Source: JBBIJH01 sp037446075 (lineage in GTDB: Bacteria > Bacteroidota > Ignavibacteria > UBA10030 > JAHEZR01). Taken from it: a stretch of DNA of 17,676 nucleotides. The first letter of the stretch is position 1. Each line of letters starts with the position of its first letter. Of this stretch, positions 1-7,326 are shown in pieces. The position numbers and the translations under genes are program-made. The stretch lies in contig JBBIJH010000048.1 in NCBI GenBank assembly GCA_037446075.1, positions 1-17,676 of the forward strand. The letters run 5' to 3'. Under the pieces are notes generated by a model, which saw only the letters and a program-made list of their open reading frames with translations, made no database searches and had not been told where the DNA came from.

Positions 1-56
1 ATGTGTTAGGCACGCCGCCAGCGTTCGTCCTGAGCCAGGATCAAACTCTCCGTTGT
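1..56 (-). rRNA. rrs: 16S ribosomal RNA, 5' end (partial)
   Basis: Read on the minus strand, this stretch contains the universal 16S 5' sequence AGAGTTTGATCCTGGCTCAG followed by GACGAACGCTGGCGGCG and GCCTAACACAT. This is the region bound by primer 27F. The mature 5' end is placed about 8 nt before GAGTTTG by comparison with E. coli, so position 56 is approximate. The rest of the gene lies to the left of the window. The sequence shown is compatible with an Ignavibacteria/Chlorobi-like lineage, but 56 nt is too short for firm placement. Confidence 0.95.
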
Positions 57-87
57 AAAGTTTGAAACTCTATCAACTTCGAGTCTG

Positions 88-122
88 ATCTCGCTCTATC
101 CCGCCGAAGCGGGACAGGCAAG
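88..122 (-). repeat. Short intergenic repeat-like element, copy A
   Basis: On the minus strand this reads CTTGCC, a short variable bit, CCCGCT, a variable bit, then TAGAGCGAGAT. The same blocks occur in the same order at 7956-7985: CTTGCC, CCCGCT and an 11-nt identical TAGAGCGAGAT. Copy A carries an extra TCGGCGGGA that turns the middle into a perfect hairpin. Only two copies are in the window, so calling it a dispersed family is inference. Confidence 0.35.
99..114 (-). promoter_or_regulatory. cUUCGg hairpin in the 16S rRNA leader
   Basis: On the minus strand the sequence is TCCCGC-TTCG-GCGGGA, a perfect 6-bp stem closed by the very stable C(UUCG)G tetraloop. It lies about 43 nt upstream of the inferred mature 16S 5' end and downstream of the boxA, so it would be in the precursor leader. 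There is no T-run after it, so it is not an intrinsic terminator. It may act in leader folding or processing, which is inference. The hairpin sits inside a repeat-like element that has a degenerate partner at 7956-7985. Confidence 0.6.
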
Positions 123-163
123 GTCTTAACCCAGCCAAATTGACTCGTGGCTATGCACACTAT

Positions 164-176
164 TTTTCAAAGAACA
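164..176 (-). promoter_or_regulatory. boxA-like antitermination element of the rRNA operon
   Basis: The minus strand reads TGTTCTTTGAAAA, close to the rRNA boxA consensus TGCTCTTTAA bound by NusB-NusE. It lies in the transcribed leader, about 25-35 nt after the predicted transcription start and about 110 nt before the 16S 5' end. This is the usual place for a boxA that protects a long untranslated rRNA transcript from Rho termination. Confidence 0.6.
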
Positions 177-206
177 GATGATAAACCCTCTTTTGGGCGG
201 GATATA

Positions 207-235
207 AATATACTAAATCCGCTTCAGAGAGTCAA
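207..235 (-). promoter_or_regulatory. Promoter of the rRNA operon
   Basis: The minus strand carries TTGACT (230-235), a 17-bp spacer, and TATATT (207-212). Transcription would start near position 200, giving a leader of about 145 nt before 16S. The sequence after the -10 (TATATCCCGCCC) becomes GC-rich around the predicted start, as in stringently controlled rRNA promoters; that regulatory reading is inference. The gap between pfkA and this promoter (236-304) holds only a weak 5-bp inverted repeat (257-261 with 277-281) and no convincing terminator. Confidence 0.75.
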
Positions 236-304
236 GCCTTTTCTGCTTAAACAAATCCGATGCTCAGCTCTCGATGATCGGGCTCTCACCTCTGCCGAAC
301 CCAG

Positions 305-1351
305 CTAACCAAAGAAGACTTCCGCCACACGAAACAGCTCCAGATCAACGGTCTTCAGACGGCCAATAGCATCTGCAAGGGCTATATCCACAATAGAATT
401 ACCGTGAAGAGCCGCCATTCGCCCAAATTTCCCTTCCCTTACCATGTCCACCGCATACACACCGAAGCGGGTGCCCAGGACACGGTCGCCTGCAGTTGGC
501 GACCCACCCCGCTGGATATGGCCGAGTATCGTGGCACGCGTTTCAAAGCCAGTCCGCTTTTCGATTTCATCTGCCAACACATTCCCAATGCCGCCGAGGC
601 GTACGTGCCCGAAAGCATCCAACTTCACATCCTGAACGATGAGTTTCTCATCCGTTCGTGCCTCCGCTCTTGACACAAGCTTTGCACCTTCCGAGACGAC
701 GACAATGCTAAAGCTTCTCCCGCGAGCGTGGCGCTTCCGGATGATCTCGACTACCGTATCTAGGTTAATAGGCATTTCCGGGATCAAAATGACATCCGCA
801 CCGCCTGCAAGCCCCGAGTACAGCGCAATCCAGCCCGTGTGTCTTCCCATCACTTCCACAACCATGACGCGGTTGTGGCTCTCTGCAGTAGTGTGAATAC
901 GATCGATCGCCTCCGTGGCAATGTTCACTGCCGTGTCAAAGCCGAAGGTGAAGTCCGTCCCGTTCACATCGTTGTCAATTGTCTTGGGTACGCCGACAAT
1001 TTTCACACCGGCATGATAGAGTTTTGCTGCAACTCCAAGAGTGTCTTCACCTCCAACGGCGATTAAAGCTCCCAAACCCAGCTGCTCGATGTTCTCAAGA
1101 ATTCTTTTCTCACCTTCTGGCACCTTGTAGGGATTCGTCCTTGAGGTACCTAAGATCGTTCCTCCCCTGTGGAGAATGCCTGCGACGGAGTTGATGTCGA
1201 GATGCTGAACATGCCCGTCGAGCATTCCTCTCCATCCGTCTCGGATCCCAACAGTTTCGTAGCCGTAGAGAGCCCCTTTCCGAACCACGGCGCGAATTAC
1301 TGCGTTCAGCCCCGGACAGTCCCCGCCACCTGTAAGTATTCCTATCTTCAT
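305..1351 (-). CDS. pfkA: 6-phosphofructokinase with PPi-dependent signature residues
   Basis: This 348-aa protein phosphorylates fructose 6-phosphate at C1 in glycolysis and is cytosolic. Family motifs are clear: the glycine-rich GGGDCPGLNAVIRA at residues 8-21, HRGGTILGTSR at 61-71, PKTIDND at 122-128 with the catalytic Asp126, and MGRHTGW at 168-174. Two residues set the phosphoryl donor in this family. Where ATP enzymes have Gly104 and Gly124 (E. coli numbering), this one has Asp103 (GGEDT) and Lys123 (PKTIDND). That combination marks pyrophosphate-dependent enzymes such as the actinobacterial group III type, so PPi rather than ATP is the likely donor and the reaction would be near equilibrium and reversible. 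The start is supported by GGAGG 8 nt upstream. It follows surE by 27 nt and probably shares its transcript. The PPi assignment rests on residues only. Confidence 0.93.
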   Translation of the reverse strand: MKIGILTGGGDCPGLNAVIRAVVRKGALYGYETVGIRDGWRGMLDGHVQHLDINSVAGILHRGGTILGTSRTNPYKVPEGEKRILENIEQLGLGALIAVGGEDTLGVAAKLYHAGVKIVGVPKTIDNDVNGTDFTFGFDTAVNIATEAIDRIHTTAESHNRVMVVEVMGRHTGWIALYSGLAGGADVILIPEMPINLDTVVEIIRKRHARGRSFSIVVVSEGAKLVSRAEARTDEKLIVQDVKLDAFGHVRLGGIGNVLADEIEKRTGFETRATILGHIQRGGSPTAGDRVLGTRFGVYAVDMVREGKFGRMAALHGNSIVDIALADAIGRLKTVDLELFRVAEVFFG

Positions 1352-1378
1352 CTCTGTTTACCTCCAAGTTCTTCAGCC

Positions 1379-2161
1379 TCACTTTAGTTTTTCCAATCCC
1401 CACTGTTTCATCGTCTCCAGCATCCGATAGTCGGTGAGGTCATAGTGAATGGGAGTAATTGAAACATAGTTCTTCAGCACGGCGACCTGATCAGCATCCT
1501 CCTCCTGATCAAGCTGCAGAAGTTTTCCAGTTAACCAGTAGTACTCCTTTTGATTTGGATCTCGCCGCGTCTCAAATGTATCATCCCACTTTGATTTGCC
1601 CTGCCTCGTCAACAGGAGACCGCGAATCTCTTTCTCCGGAACCGAAGGAACGTTTACGTTCAATAGCGTTCCTTCAGGTAGCCCTTTCTTCGCGATGAAC
1701 AGTGCTAGCTTGCGGGCGAGCTTTGCAGCATAGGTGAAATCAGGTTCTTCATACGTTGTCAGGGAAATTGCAATCGAAGGAATCCCAAGGATCGTCCCTT
1801 CCGTCGCTGCTGAAACTGTTCCAGAGTAGATCACGCTGATTGCGGTGTTTGAGCCGTGATTGATTCCTGAAATCAACATGTCCGGTGTTTCGTTGAGGAT
1901 CGAGCGCACCGCAAGCTTCACTGCGTCCGCCGGTGTGCCCTCCACTGCGTAACCAAAGAAAGAACCGTTCTTGTAGAACCTGTAGGAGCGCAGCGGATAG
2001 CTGACCGTAATCGCGTGACCCACTGCACTCTGTTGCTTGTCGGGAGCCACGACAGTGACCCGCGCTACCTTCTTAATCGATTGGACAAGCGCATGAAGAC
2101 CGGGCGAATCGATTCCGTCATCGTTTGAAAGAAGGATGTGCAGTTTCTTCCGTGCTGTCAT
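1379..2161 (-). CDS. surE: 5'/3'-nucleotidase SurE
   Basis: This 260-aa metal-dependent phosphatase removes phosphate from nucleoside 5'- and 3'-monophosphates and is linked to stationary-phase survival in E. coli. The N-terminal motif ILLSNDDGIDSPGL (residues 9-22) supplies the metal-binding Asp14 and Asp15. Ser45 (QQSAVGHAIT) and Asn101 (SGINHGSNTA) match the other metal ligands of the family. Length is normal. It is the first gene of a surE-pfkA pair behind its own promoter, with a leader of about 30 nt and no clear Shine-Dalgarno site. The ATG is placed by the conserved N-terminus. Confidence 0.95.
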   Translation of the reverse strand: MTARKKLHILLSNDDGIDSPGLHALVQSIKKVARVTVVAPDKQQSAVGHAITVSYPLRSYRFYKNGSFFGYAVEGTPADAVKLAVRSILNETPDMLISGINHGSNTAISVIYSGTVSAATEGTILGIPSIAISLTTYEEPDFTYAAKLARKLALFIAKKGLPEGTLLNVNVPSVPEKEIRGLLLTRQGKSKWDDTFETRRDPNQKEYYWLTGKLLQLDQEEDADQVAVLKNYVSITPIHYDLTDYRMLETMKQWGLEKLK

Positions 2162-2194
2162 ACATGTGCAGGGAGTATAGGATCTTCTTCAACT

Positions 2195-2223
2195 AATATA
2201 GCGAAGTCATCCACGTGAATCAA
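2195..2223 (-). promoter_or_regulatory. Promoter of surE-pfkA
   Basis: The minus strand has TTGATT (2218-2223), a 17-bp spacer and TATATT (2195-2200). It sits directly after the panB terminator and about 34 nt before the surE ATG, so the two neighbouring units appear to be transcribed separately. The architecture is the same as at the rRNA and ybaB promoters. Confidence 0.7.
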
Positions 2224-2230
2224 GATGAAA

Positions 2231-2260
2231 CAAAAACGCCCGCAGGGCGATTTGCGGGCG
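2231..2260 (-). terminator. Rho-independent terminator after panB
   Basis: On the minus strand a perfect 7-bp stem CGCCCGC / GCGGGCG (2254-2260 with 2237-2243, 10-nt loop) is followed at once by TTTTTG. It starts 31 nt after the panB stop codon. There is no T-run on the plus strand, so it works for minus-strand transcripts only and closes the long envelope operon. Confidence 0.9.
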
Positions 2261-2291
2261 TACTTAATGGTGAGAAACCCAGGAATGGGCG

Positions 2292-3116
2292 TTAATAGCT
2301 CTCCTCTTTTCTGGGAAACTTTTTCCCCTTTACATCCGCCACGTATCGTTCAAAAGCACTTCGGAACAATTTGCGCCCTTCAAGATACTTCCTGACAAAC
2401 TTCGGCTGCTTTCCACTGGCCAATTCATACAGACCCAGCATATCATACACGACCAAAACCTGGCCGTCACAATGGGGTCCAGCGCCGATACCGATCGTTG
2501 CCGCCTTTACCGAGGCTGTCACTCTCTTCGCCAGCTTTGCGGGCACCTTCTCAAGTACCAATGAGAAGACACCAAGTTCATCCAGAATCTTTGCATCTTT
2601 CAGAAGCTGCGTCGCCTCTTTCCCTCCCTTTGCTCGCACTTCATAGCTTCCAAACTGATGAATTGACTGCGGCGTCAAACCGAGATGACCCATAACGGGA
2701 ATCCCGATTTCCAGGACACGCCTTATCGTCTCGGCCATTGGCGCACCACCTTCGATCTTGACCCCTTCGGCATCGGTCTCCTTCATGACACGGCCACAGT
2801 TCCGCACCGCCTCCTCCGGACTGATCTGGTAGGAAAGGAAGGGCATGTCGACGATCACCATCGCTCGCTTAACGCCCCGACAGACTGCTTTCGCGTGGTA
2901 GATCATCTCGTCGAGCGTTACTCCGAGAGTCGTGGTGCGTCCTTGGTAGACGTTCGCAAGGGAGTCCCCAACCAGGATAATGTCGACCCCGGCCTCATCG
3001 AGCAGTTTGGCGAGGAGAAAGTCGTAAGCGGTCAGGACCGCGATCTTTTCGCCCCTCTGCTTCAGTTCAGCCACAGCTTTCGTCGTGACCTTCTTTATTT
3101 CAAGTTTCGGGTTCAT
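2292..3116 (-). CDS. panB: Ketopantoate hydroxymethyltransferase PanB
   Basis: This 274-aa enzyme transfers a hydroxymethyl group from 5,10-methylene-THF to alpha-ketoisovalerate, giving ketopantoate, the first committed step to pantothenate, CoA and the ACP prosthetic group. Metal ligands are Asp51 (LVGDSLANV), Asp90 (IVDMPFLSY) and Glu122 (KIEGG). The catalytic Glu is Glu189 (LVLEKVP). GHLGLTPQS and GIGAGPHCDGQVLVVYDMLG are typical. The frame stays open 29 codons further upstream, but the ATG at 3116 is preferred because it gives the usual family N-terminus and overlaps the stop of the preceding gene as ATGA, implying translational coupling. It is the last gene of the operon, before a strong terminator. 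Confidence 0.95.
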   Translation of the reverse strand: MNPKLEIKKVTTKAVAELKQRGEKIAVLTAYDFLLAKLLDEAGVDIILVGDSLANVYQGRTTTLGVTLDEMIYHAKAVCRGVKRAMVIVDMPFLSYQISPEEAVRNCGRVMKETDAEGVKIEGGAPMAETIRRVLEIGIPVMGHLGLTPQSIHQFGSYEVRAKGGKEATQLLKDAKILDELGVFSLVLEKVPAKLAKRVTASVKAATIGIGAGPHCDGQVLVVYDMLGLYELASGKQPKFVRKYLEGRKLFRSAFERYVADVKGKKFPRKEESY

Positions 3117-3940
3117 CCCGCACCGATCGTGTTGGTCAGCCTCGCCAAGGAGGTCGGGGCATGAGAACCGGCAGAGGGAGAAGAGCTGAACTGAATCCCC
3201 CACGCTTCTTCGAATCCTCTTTTCAGGTTCTCAGCAACCTCTTCGAATTGGACAGAACGGTGAAGAATCGAAGACAGCTCCGTGCTCTTGATCTCCAACT
3301 CCTTCCTCAACGATTCTGCTTGCTCTTCACTCACATCAAGGAAGTTCACCAGACGCCGATGGGCCGGCCCGAGCAAGATGGATCCGTGTTGGAGGATGAC
3401 TTCACAACCTCCCTTCTTCGACCCTTCTTTCGAAGGGACAGGAAGGCGATAACGACGCTGGGCGCTCCCCACGATTTTCTTCCCCTGGTATTGCAGCTCG
3501 AATCTGGCAATACTCGCGTAGCAGGGAAGCCGCGACGAAGGCAGGAGGCGCGAGTCTGCCTGCAACCGCGGTCTGGAAAGCTTAATATCCTTATGGAAGG
3601 ATTGGAGGGCCCGCTCGAGAGCACGACCGATTCGATAGTAGACATCGGAGAAGGAGCTACCCTCTGCGCTCATTACGACGCTATACGTCACTTCCTCGCA
3701 GTGGAAGATCGCTCGGCCACCCGTCGGTCTTCGCACCACGTCGATACCTTCGGATCGGCATCGCTCGAGGTTCACGGCATCAAGACTTTGATGAAACCCG
3801 AGTGAAATACATGGGGGCTTCCAGCCATAGACTCTCAAGATGCCCTCGTACCCACTTGCAGGGAGTTCGAGGGCTGTGCGTTCATCGCACACCATGTTAA
3901 GAAAACCCGTGGAAAAACCAGTATTAACGAACATCCACAT
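3113..3940 (-). CDS. Octanoyltransferase LipM-like (biotin/lipoate A/B ligase fold)
   Basis: This 275-aa protein belongs to the lipoate ligase/octanoyltransferase family. RRPTGGRAIFH (residues 70-80) is the lipoyl-binding signature, and GKKIVGSAQRR (153-163) carries the conserved lysine. A cysteine, Cys140 in LPCYASIARFELQ, sits where Bacillus LipM has its catalytic Cys150, and VILQHGSILLG downstream also matches LipM, as does the length (278 aa in B. subtilis). On this basis it more likely transfers octanoate from octanoyl-ACP to a lipoyl domain such as GcvH than activates free lipoate with ATP. An LplA-type role cannot be excluded from sequence alone. It starts 15 nt after lpxA and its stop overlaps the panB start. 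Confidence 0.85.
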   Translation of the reverse strand: MWMFVNTGFSTGFLNMVCDERTALELPASGYEGILRVYGWKPPCISLGFHQSLDAVNLERCRSEGIDVVRRPTGGRAIFHCEEVTYSVVMSAEGSSFSDVYYRIGRALERALQSFHKDIKLSRPRLQADSRLLPSSRLPCYASIARFELQYQGKKIVGSAQRRYRLPVPSKEGSKKGGCEVILQHGSILLGPAHRRLVNFLDVSEEQAESLRKELEIKSTELSSILHRSVQFEEVAENLKRGFEEAWGIQFSSSPSAGSHAPTSLARLTNTIGAG

Positions 3941-3955
3941 CTTGAACCATCGATC

Positions 3956-4756
3956 TCATTCCGCGCGGTTCATTCGCCAAGCGCCGATGATCCCGCGCTC
4001 GCTCTTTTCAATGAACTCGACAATGCATTTAACCTCTTCTGTTTGCACCATCTCGCTTTTTATTTTCTCAATCGCTTGGGAAACATTGTAGCTCGAGTCA
4101 TAGATGTACCGGTATGCCTGCTCGATATTAGAGATCGATTCAGGAGAGAATTTCCGCCTTCTCAGCCCCACGATGTTCAGGCCTTCAAAACGTAATGGCT
4201 CGCGGCCTGCGAGGACAAAAGGTGGCACGTCCTTGGAAACACGATATCCACCACCAATCATCGAATGTTTGCCAATCCGAACGAACTGATGGATGGGTAC
4301 CATGCCCCCGACGATGGCAAAATCCTCGATGGTTACATGCCCTCCCATGTTCACTGCATTGGCGAGGACGACATTGTCTCCAATAAGACAGTCATGGGCG
4401 ATGTGAACATAAGCCATGATGAGGCATCTGCTTCCGATGGAAGTTTTCCACCGGTCTTTCGTGCCCCGATGGAGGGTTGCAAACTCACGCACGGTGGTTT
4501 CATCCCCGATGACTAACTCTGTCTGTTCTCCTGCAAATTTTAGATCCTGTGGGATCGCGCCGATGACAGCACCATGGTGAATATTGCATCTCTTCCCGAT
4601 CCGCGAACCCGAGCCGACCAAAACGTTCGAAGCGATTCGAGTCCCTGCTTCGATTCTCACGTCGCTCTCAATGATCGTGAAGGGACCTACGGAGACTCCT
4701 TCACCAATCTCCGCTTTCGGACTGATGCGTGCGGTGCGATCGATGAGGACACTCAT
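3956..4756 (-). CDS. lpxA: UDP-N-acetylglucosamine acyltransferase LpxA
   Basis: This 266-aa cytosolic enzyme moves a 3-hydroxyacyl chain from ACP to the 3-OH of UDP-GlcNAc, the first step of lipid A synthesis. The N-terminal two-thirds is a left-handed beta helix with hexapeptide repeats (for example ISPKAEIGEGVSVGPFTI). HIAHDC at 118-123 contains the catalytic His121 (His125 in E. coli), and His140 (GGHV) matches His144. The residue aligned with E. coli Gly173, which limits acyl length, is Gly169 (MIGGGYRV), which allows a chain of about C14 or longer. The C-terminal helical part is present (IVGLRRRKFSPESI). It starts 20 nt after lpxC-fabZ and has no obvious Shine-Dalgarno site. Confidence 0.96.
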   Translation of the reverse strand: MSVLIDRTARISPKAEIGEGVSVGPFTIIESDVRIEAGTRIASNVLVGSGSRIGKRCNIHHGAVIGAIPQDLKFAGEQTELVIGDETTVREFATLHRGTKDRWKTSIGSRCLIMAYVHIAHDCLIGDNVVLANAVNMGGHVTIEDFAIVGGMVPIHQFVRIGKHSMIGGGYRVSKDVPPFVLAGREPLRFEGLNIVGLRRRKFSPESISNIEQAYRYIYDSSYNVSQAIEKIKSEMVQTEEVKCIVEFIEKSERGIIGAWRMNRAE

Positions 4757-4776
4757 GCGGGAGAATGGGGATGGGC

Positions 4777-6246
4777 CTAGTTACGATCTGAGTCTACTTT
4801 TGATTCGGGCTTTGACACGGGTGGATCAGTCGCAGAGGAGGGTCGGCCGTCGAGACGGTCAACAATCGCTGCCATCATTTCCGCTTCGGCCACGATCTGC
4901 CCGTCGACAAAGGCTTTCCCGCTCATGAGAAACGTTCTACTGCGGCGGCTGAGGAGCGTCACTTCCAGGATGAGCTGATCCCCCGGGACGACCGTCTTCC
5001 GGAACTTCGCATTGTTGATTCCCGTGAAGTATACAATCTTCCCGTCCGGGTTATCGACCCCATTCAGAAGTAGAATACCTCCTGTCTGTGCCATGGATTC
5101 GATGATAAGAACTCCCGGCATGACGGGATGGCCCGGAAAGTGACCCTGGAAGAAAAACTCGTTTCCTGTCACGTTCTTAACTCCAACAATCCGATCGTCA
5201 AGCTTCAAATCAATGATCTTGTCTACGAGGATGAATGGATGGCGATGTGGCAGGATCCTCTCGATCGCCGAACTGTCGAAAACAACCCCCTCTTTTTTCA
5301 CGTGCTGATATCTCTTGACGAGCTTTTTCTGTTCATAGAGTTTTCGGATCTTCTTCGCGAACTCAATGTTGCTCGCATGGCCGGGGCGGGCTGCAAGGAT
5401 CTGTGCTTTCAATGGCGCGCCAATCAGGGCGATATCCCCAAGGAGGTCGAGCAATTTGTGCCGCGCTGGCTCGTTCTTGAACCGCAGTTCTCGATTATTC
5501 AAGATCCCATTGGACCCCAGAACGACAGAGTCCTGGATCCCCAGCTTCTTCGCCAGCTTTTTCAGTTCCTCGCGGGAGAGTTCGCGATCCACAATCACGA
5601 TGGCGTTGTCAAGGTTTCCCCCTTTAATCAGGCCCTGTTGCCAAAGCTCTTCTACCTCGTGAAGGAAACAAAACGTCCGTGCAGGTGCAAACTCTTCTAC
5701 AAATTCTTTCTCAAGGTCAAAAAGGCCTGTGTGCTGGCTGCCGAGGACAGGATTGTAGTAGTCAATCATCACTGTAATCCGGAAATCATCCGTCGGCAGA
5801 GCGACAATGTCCACGCCCTTTTTCTCATCTTTGTAATGAACTGTCTGGTCGATGATGAGGTAGTCCTTCGCGGCCTCTTGTTTCTCGTAGCCAGCTCGAA
5901 GAAGAGCATCGACATATGGTTTTGAACTCCCATCCCCCACGGGCGGCTCGTTATTATCCAGGTCAATTAGAACGTTGTCAATCTGAAGCCCAGCTACCGC
6001 GGCAAGGACATGCTCTACCGTGTGGACCTTCGCATCGCCAATCCCGATCGTGGTTCCCCTTGAGATATCGACAACATGAGCGATGTCTGCCTGGATCTCT
6101 GGAGAGCCCTCCAGGTCCACCCGTCGGAAACGAATTCCGAAATTCTCCGGGGCGGGATGAAATGTGATCGTGCATCGATTCCCCGTATGGAGACCGATGC
6201 CCGTGTAGGAGATCGACTTCTTGATCGTTTGCTGTTGAACGAGCAC
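4777..6246 (-). CDS. lpxC/fabZ: LpxC-FabZ fusion: UDP-3-O-acyl-GlcNAc deacetylase / 3-hydroxyacyl-ACP dehydratase
   Basis: This 489-aa protein is a natural fusion of two enzymes, a well-known arrangement in Bacteroidetes/Chlorobi relatives. Residues 1-310 are LpxC, the zinc deacetylase of the committed lipid A step. Ligands are His79 (VHTVEH), His263 and Asp267 (RHKLLD), and the catalytic His290 lies in RPGHASN. Residues 320-465 are FabZ, which dehydrates 3-hydroxyacyl-ACP. HRHPFILVD and GHFPGHPVMPG hold catalytic His369, and Glu383 (IIESMAQ) follows 14 residues later as in E. coli. Both active sites look intact. The start is GTG, 2 nt after the lpxD stop, with AAGGA about 9 nt upstream. A hydrophilic tail of about 25 residues follows FabZ. 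Confidence 0.97.
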   Translation of the reverse strand: MLVQQQTIKKSISYTGIGLHTGNRCTITFHPAPENFGIRFRRVDLEGSPEIQADIAHVVDISRGTTIGIGDAKVHTVEHVLAAVAGLQIDNVLIDLDNNEPPVGDGSSKPYVDALLRAGYEKQEAAKDYLIIDQTVHYKDEKKGVDIVALPTDDFRITVMIDYYNPVLGSQHTGLFDLEKEFVEEFAPARTFCFLHEVEELWQQGLIKGGNLDNAIVIVDRELSREELKKLAKKLGIQDSVVLGSNGILNNRELRFKNEPARHKLLDLLGDIALIGAPLKAQILAARPGHASNIEFAKKIRKLYEQKKLVKRYQHVKKEGVVFDSSAIERILPHRHPFILVDKIIDLKLDDRIVGVKNVTGNEFFFQGHFPGHPVMPGVLIIESMAQTGGILLLNGVDNPDGKIVYFTGINNAKFRKTVVPGDQLILEVTLLSRRSRTFLMSGKAFVDGQIVAEAEMMAAIVDRLDGRPSSATDPPVSKPESKVDSDRN

Positions 6247-6248
6247 TC

Positions 6249-7316
6249 TTACCGTCCTTTCACATTCTCAAGTTGTTTTTCCAAACTTGTCAACTTCTCG
6301 CGCAGGCGTTTGACCTCCTGAAGCAATTCCGGGAGCTGACGCAAGGCCGCTTCCAGCCGAAGAGCGCTCTTGTGCTCTTTGGCCGGATACCCAAAGTATT
6401 TCGCCCCAGATTTCGTCAGCGATTTCGACACCCCCGATTGTGCTAGAATCACAACCTTGTCCGCGATCTCAATGTGTCCCACAAGCCCAACCTGACCAGC
6501 TATCACGACGTTCTTGCCCACTTTCGTACTGCCAGAAATCCCGGTCTGCGCGGCGATCACCGTGTTCTCACCGATCACGACATTGTGGGCAACATGGACG
6601 AGGTTGTCCAGTTTCACTCCATGCTTGATGAGTGTCTCTCCAAGCGTGGCCCGATCGATCGTGCAGTTTGCTCCGATTTCCACATCGTCTTCAATTACGA
6701 CAATCCCAAGCTGCGGAATCTTCTTGTATGTCCCGTCCTTTTGAAATGCGAAGCCGAAGCCGTCGCTGCCAATCACCGCGCCGGAGTGAATGATCACTCG
6801 ATTTCCAATTCTGCATCTGTCGCGAATGGTTACATGGGGATAGATGAGAGCATCCTCTCCCACCACGACCTCATCTGCGAGCACGCTGCCGTGAAAAATC
6901 TTTGAGCTCTTTCCAACTCTTGCTTTTCGGCCGACAACGACGTGGGCTCCCACGGCCACGCCCGACTCCAAGACAGCGTCCGCTGCGATCACTGCTGTAG
7001 GATGAATCCCTGAAAGCTCAACGCCCGAGGGAGGTTGCAAGGTCTCCAGTACCTGAAGGAAGGACTGATAGGGATCATCGACCTTCAGGAATGCAATTCG
7101 CCTCCGGTTGCCGTTTAATTTTCTCTCCTCGAGGTCTTTGGAAACGATAACGGCAGAAGCTGAGGTCGTTGCCAAGTAACGTTCATATTTGGGGTTGGAG
7201 AGAAAAGTGATGTCGCCTGCAACCGCTTCCTCGATTTTTGCCACACGCTCCACCTCAATCTCGCCATCTCCGACCAGATTTCCGTGGAGCAGGGTCGCGA
7301 TATCCTTGACTTTCAC
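6249..7316 (-). CDS. lpxD: UDP-3-O-(3-hydroxyacyl)glucosamine N-acyltransferase LpxD
   Basis: This 355-aa enzyme adds the second 3-hydroxyacyl chain from ACP to UDP-3-O-acyl-GlcN in lipid A synthesis. The N-terminal uridine-binding domain is residues 1-100 (AGDITFLSNPKY). The beta helix with hexapeptide repeats spans about 105-300 and includes IGSDGFGFAF. NLVHVAHNVVIG at 238-249 contains His244, aligned with the catalytic His239 of E. coli. The end (about 320-353) is a charged coiled coil that probably helps trimerization. The start is GTG with an AGGGG site about 8 nt upstream. It follows ompH by 10 nt and precedes lpxC-fabZ by 2 nt. Confidence 0.96.
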   Translation of the reverse strand: MKVKDIATLLHGNLVGDGEIEVERVAKIEEAVAGDITFLSNPKYERYLATTSASAVIVSKDLEERKLNGNRRRIAFLKVDDPYQSFLQVLETLQPPSGVELSGIHPTAVIAADAVLESGVAVGAHVVVGRKARVGKSSKIFHGSVLADEVVVGEDALIYPHVTIRDRCRIGNRVIIHSGAVIGSDGFGFAFQKDGTYKKIPQLGIVVIEDDVEIGANCTIDRATLGETLIKHGVKLDNLVHVAHNVVIGENTVIAAQTGISGSTKVGKNVVIAGQVGLVGHIEIADKVVILAQSGVSKSLTKSGAKYFGYPAKEHKSALRLEAALRQLPELLQEVKRLREKLTSLEKQLENVKGR

Positions 7317-7326
7317 TGCGGCACCC

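Noticed and set aside
3117..3203. 29-codon N-terminal extension of panB
   Set aside because: It translates the lipM 3' end in another frame, is not like any PanB N-terminus, and the ATGA overlap gives a better start at 3116.
3161..3805. Plus-strand open frame (214 codons) opposite the LipM-like gene
   Set aside because: It is antisense to a clear family member and has no ribosome site or known motif.
5128..5925. Long plus-strand open frame (265 codons) opposite lpxC-fabZ
   Set aside because: It is antisense to a gene with both active sites intact, has no recognisable domain or upstream signals, and its openness follows from the codon use of the real gene.
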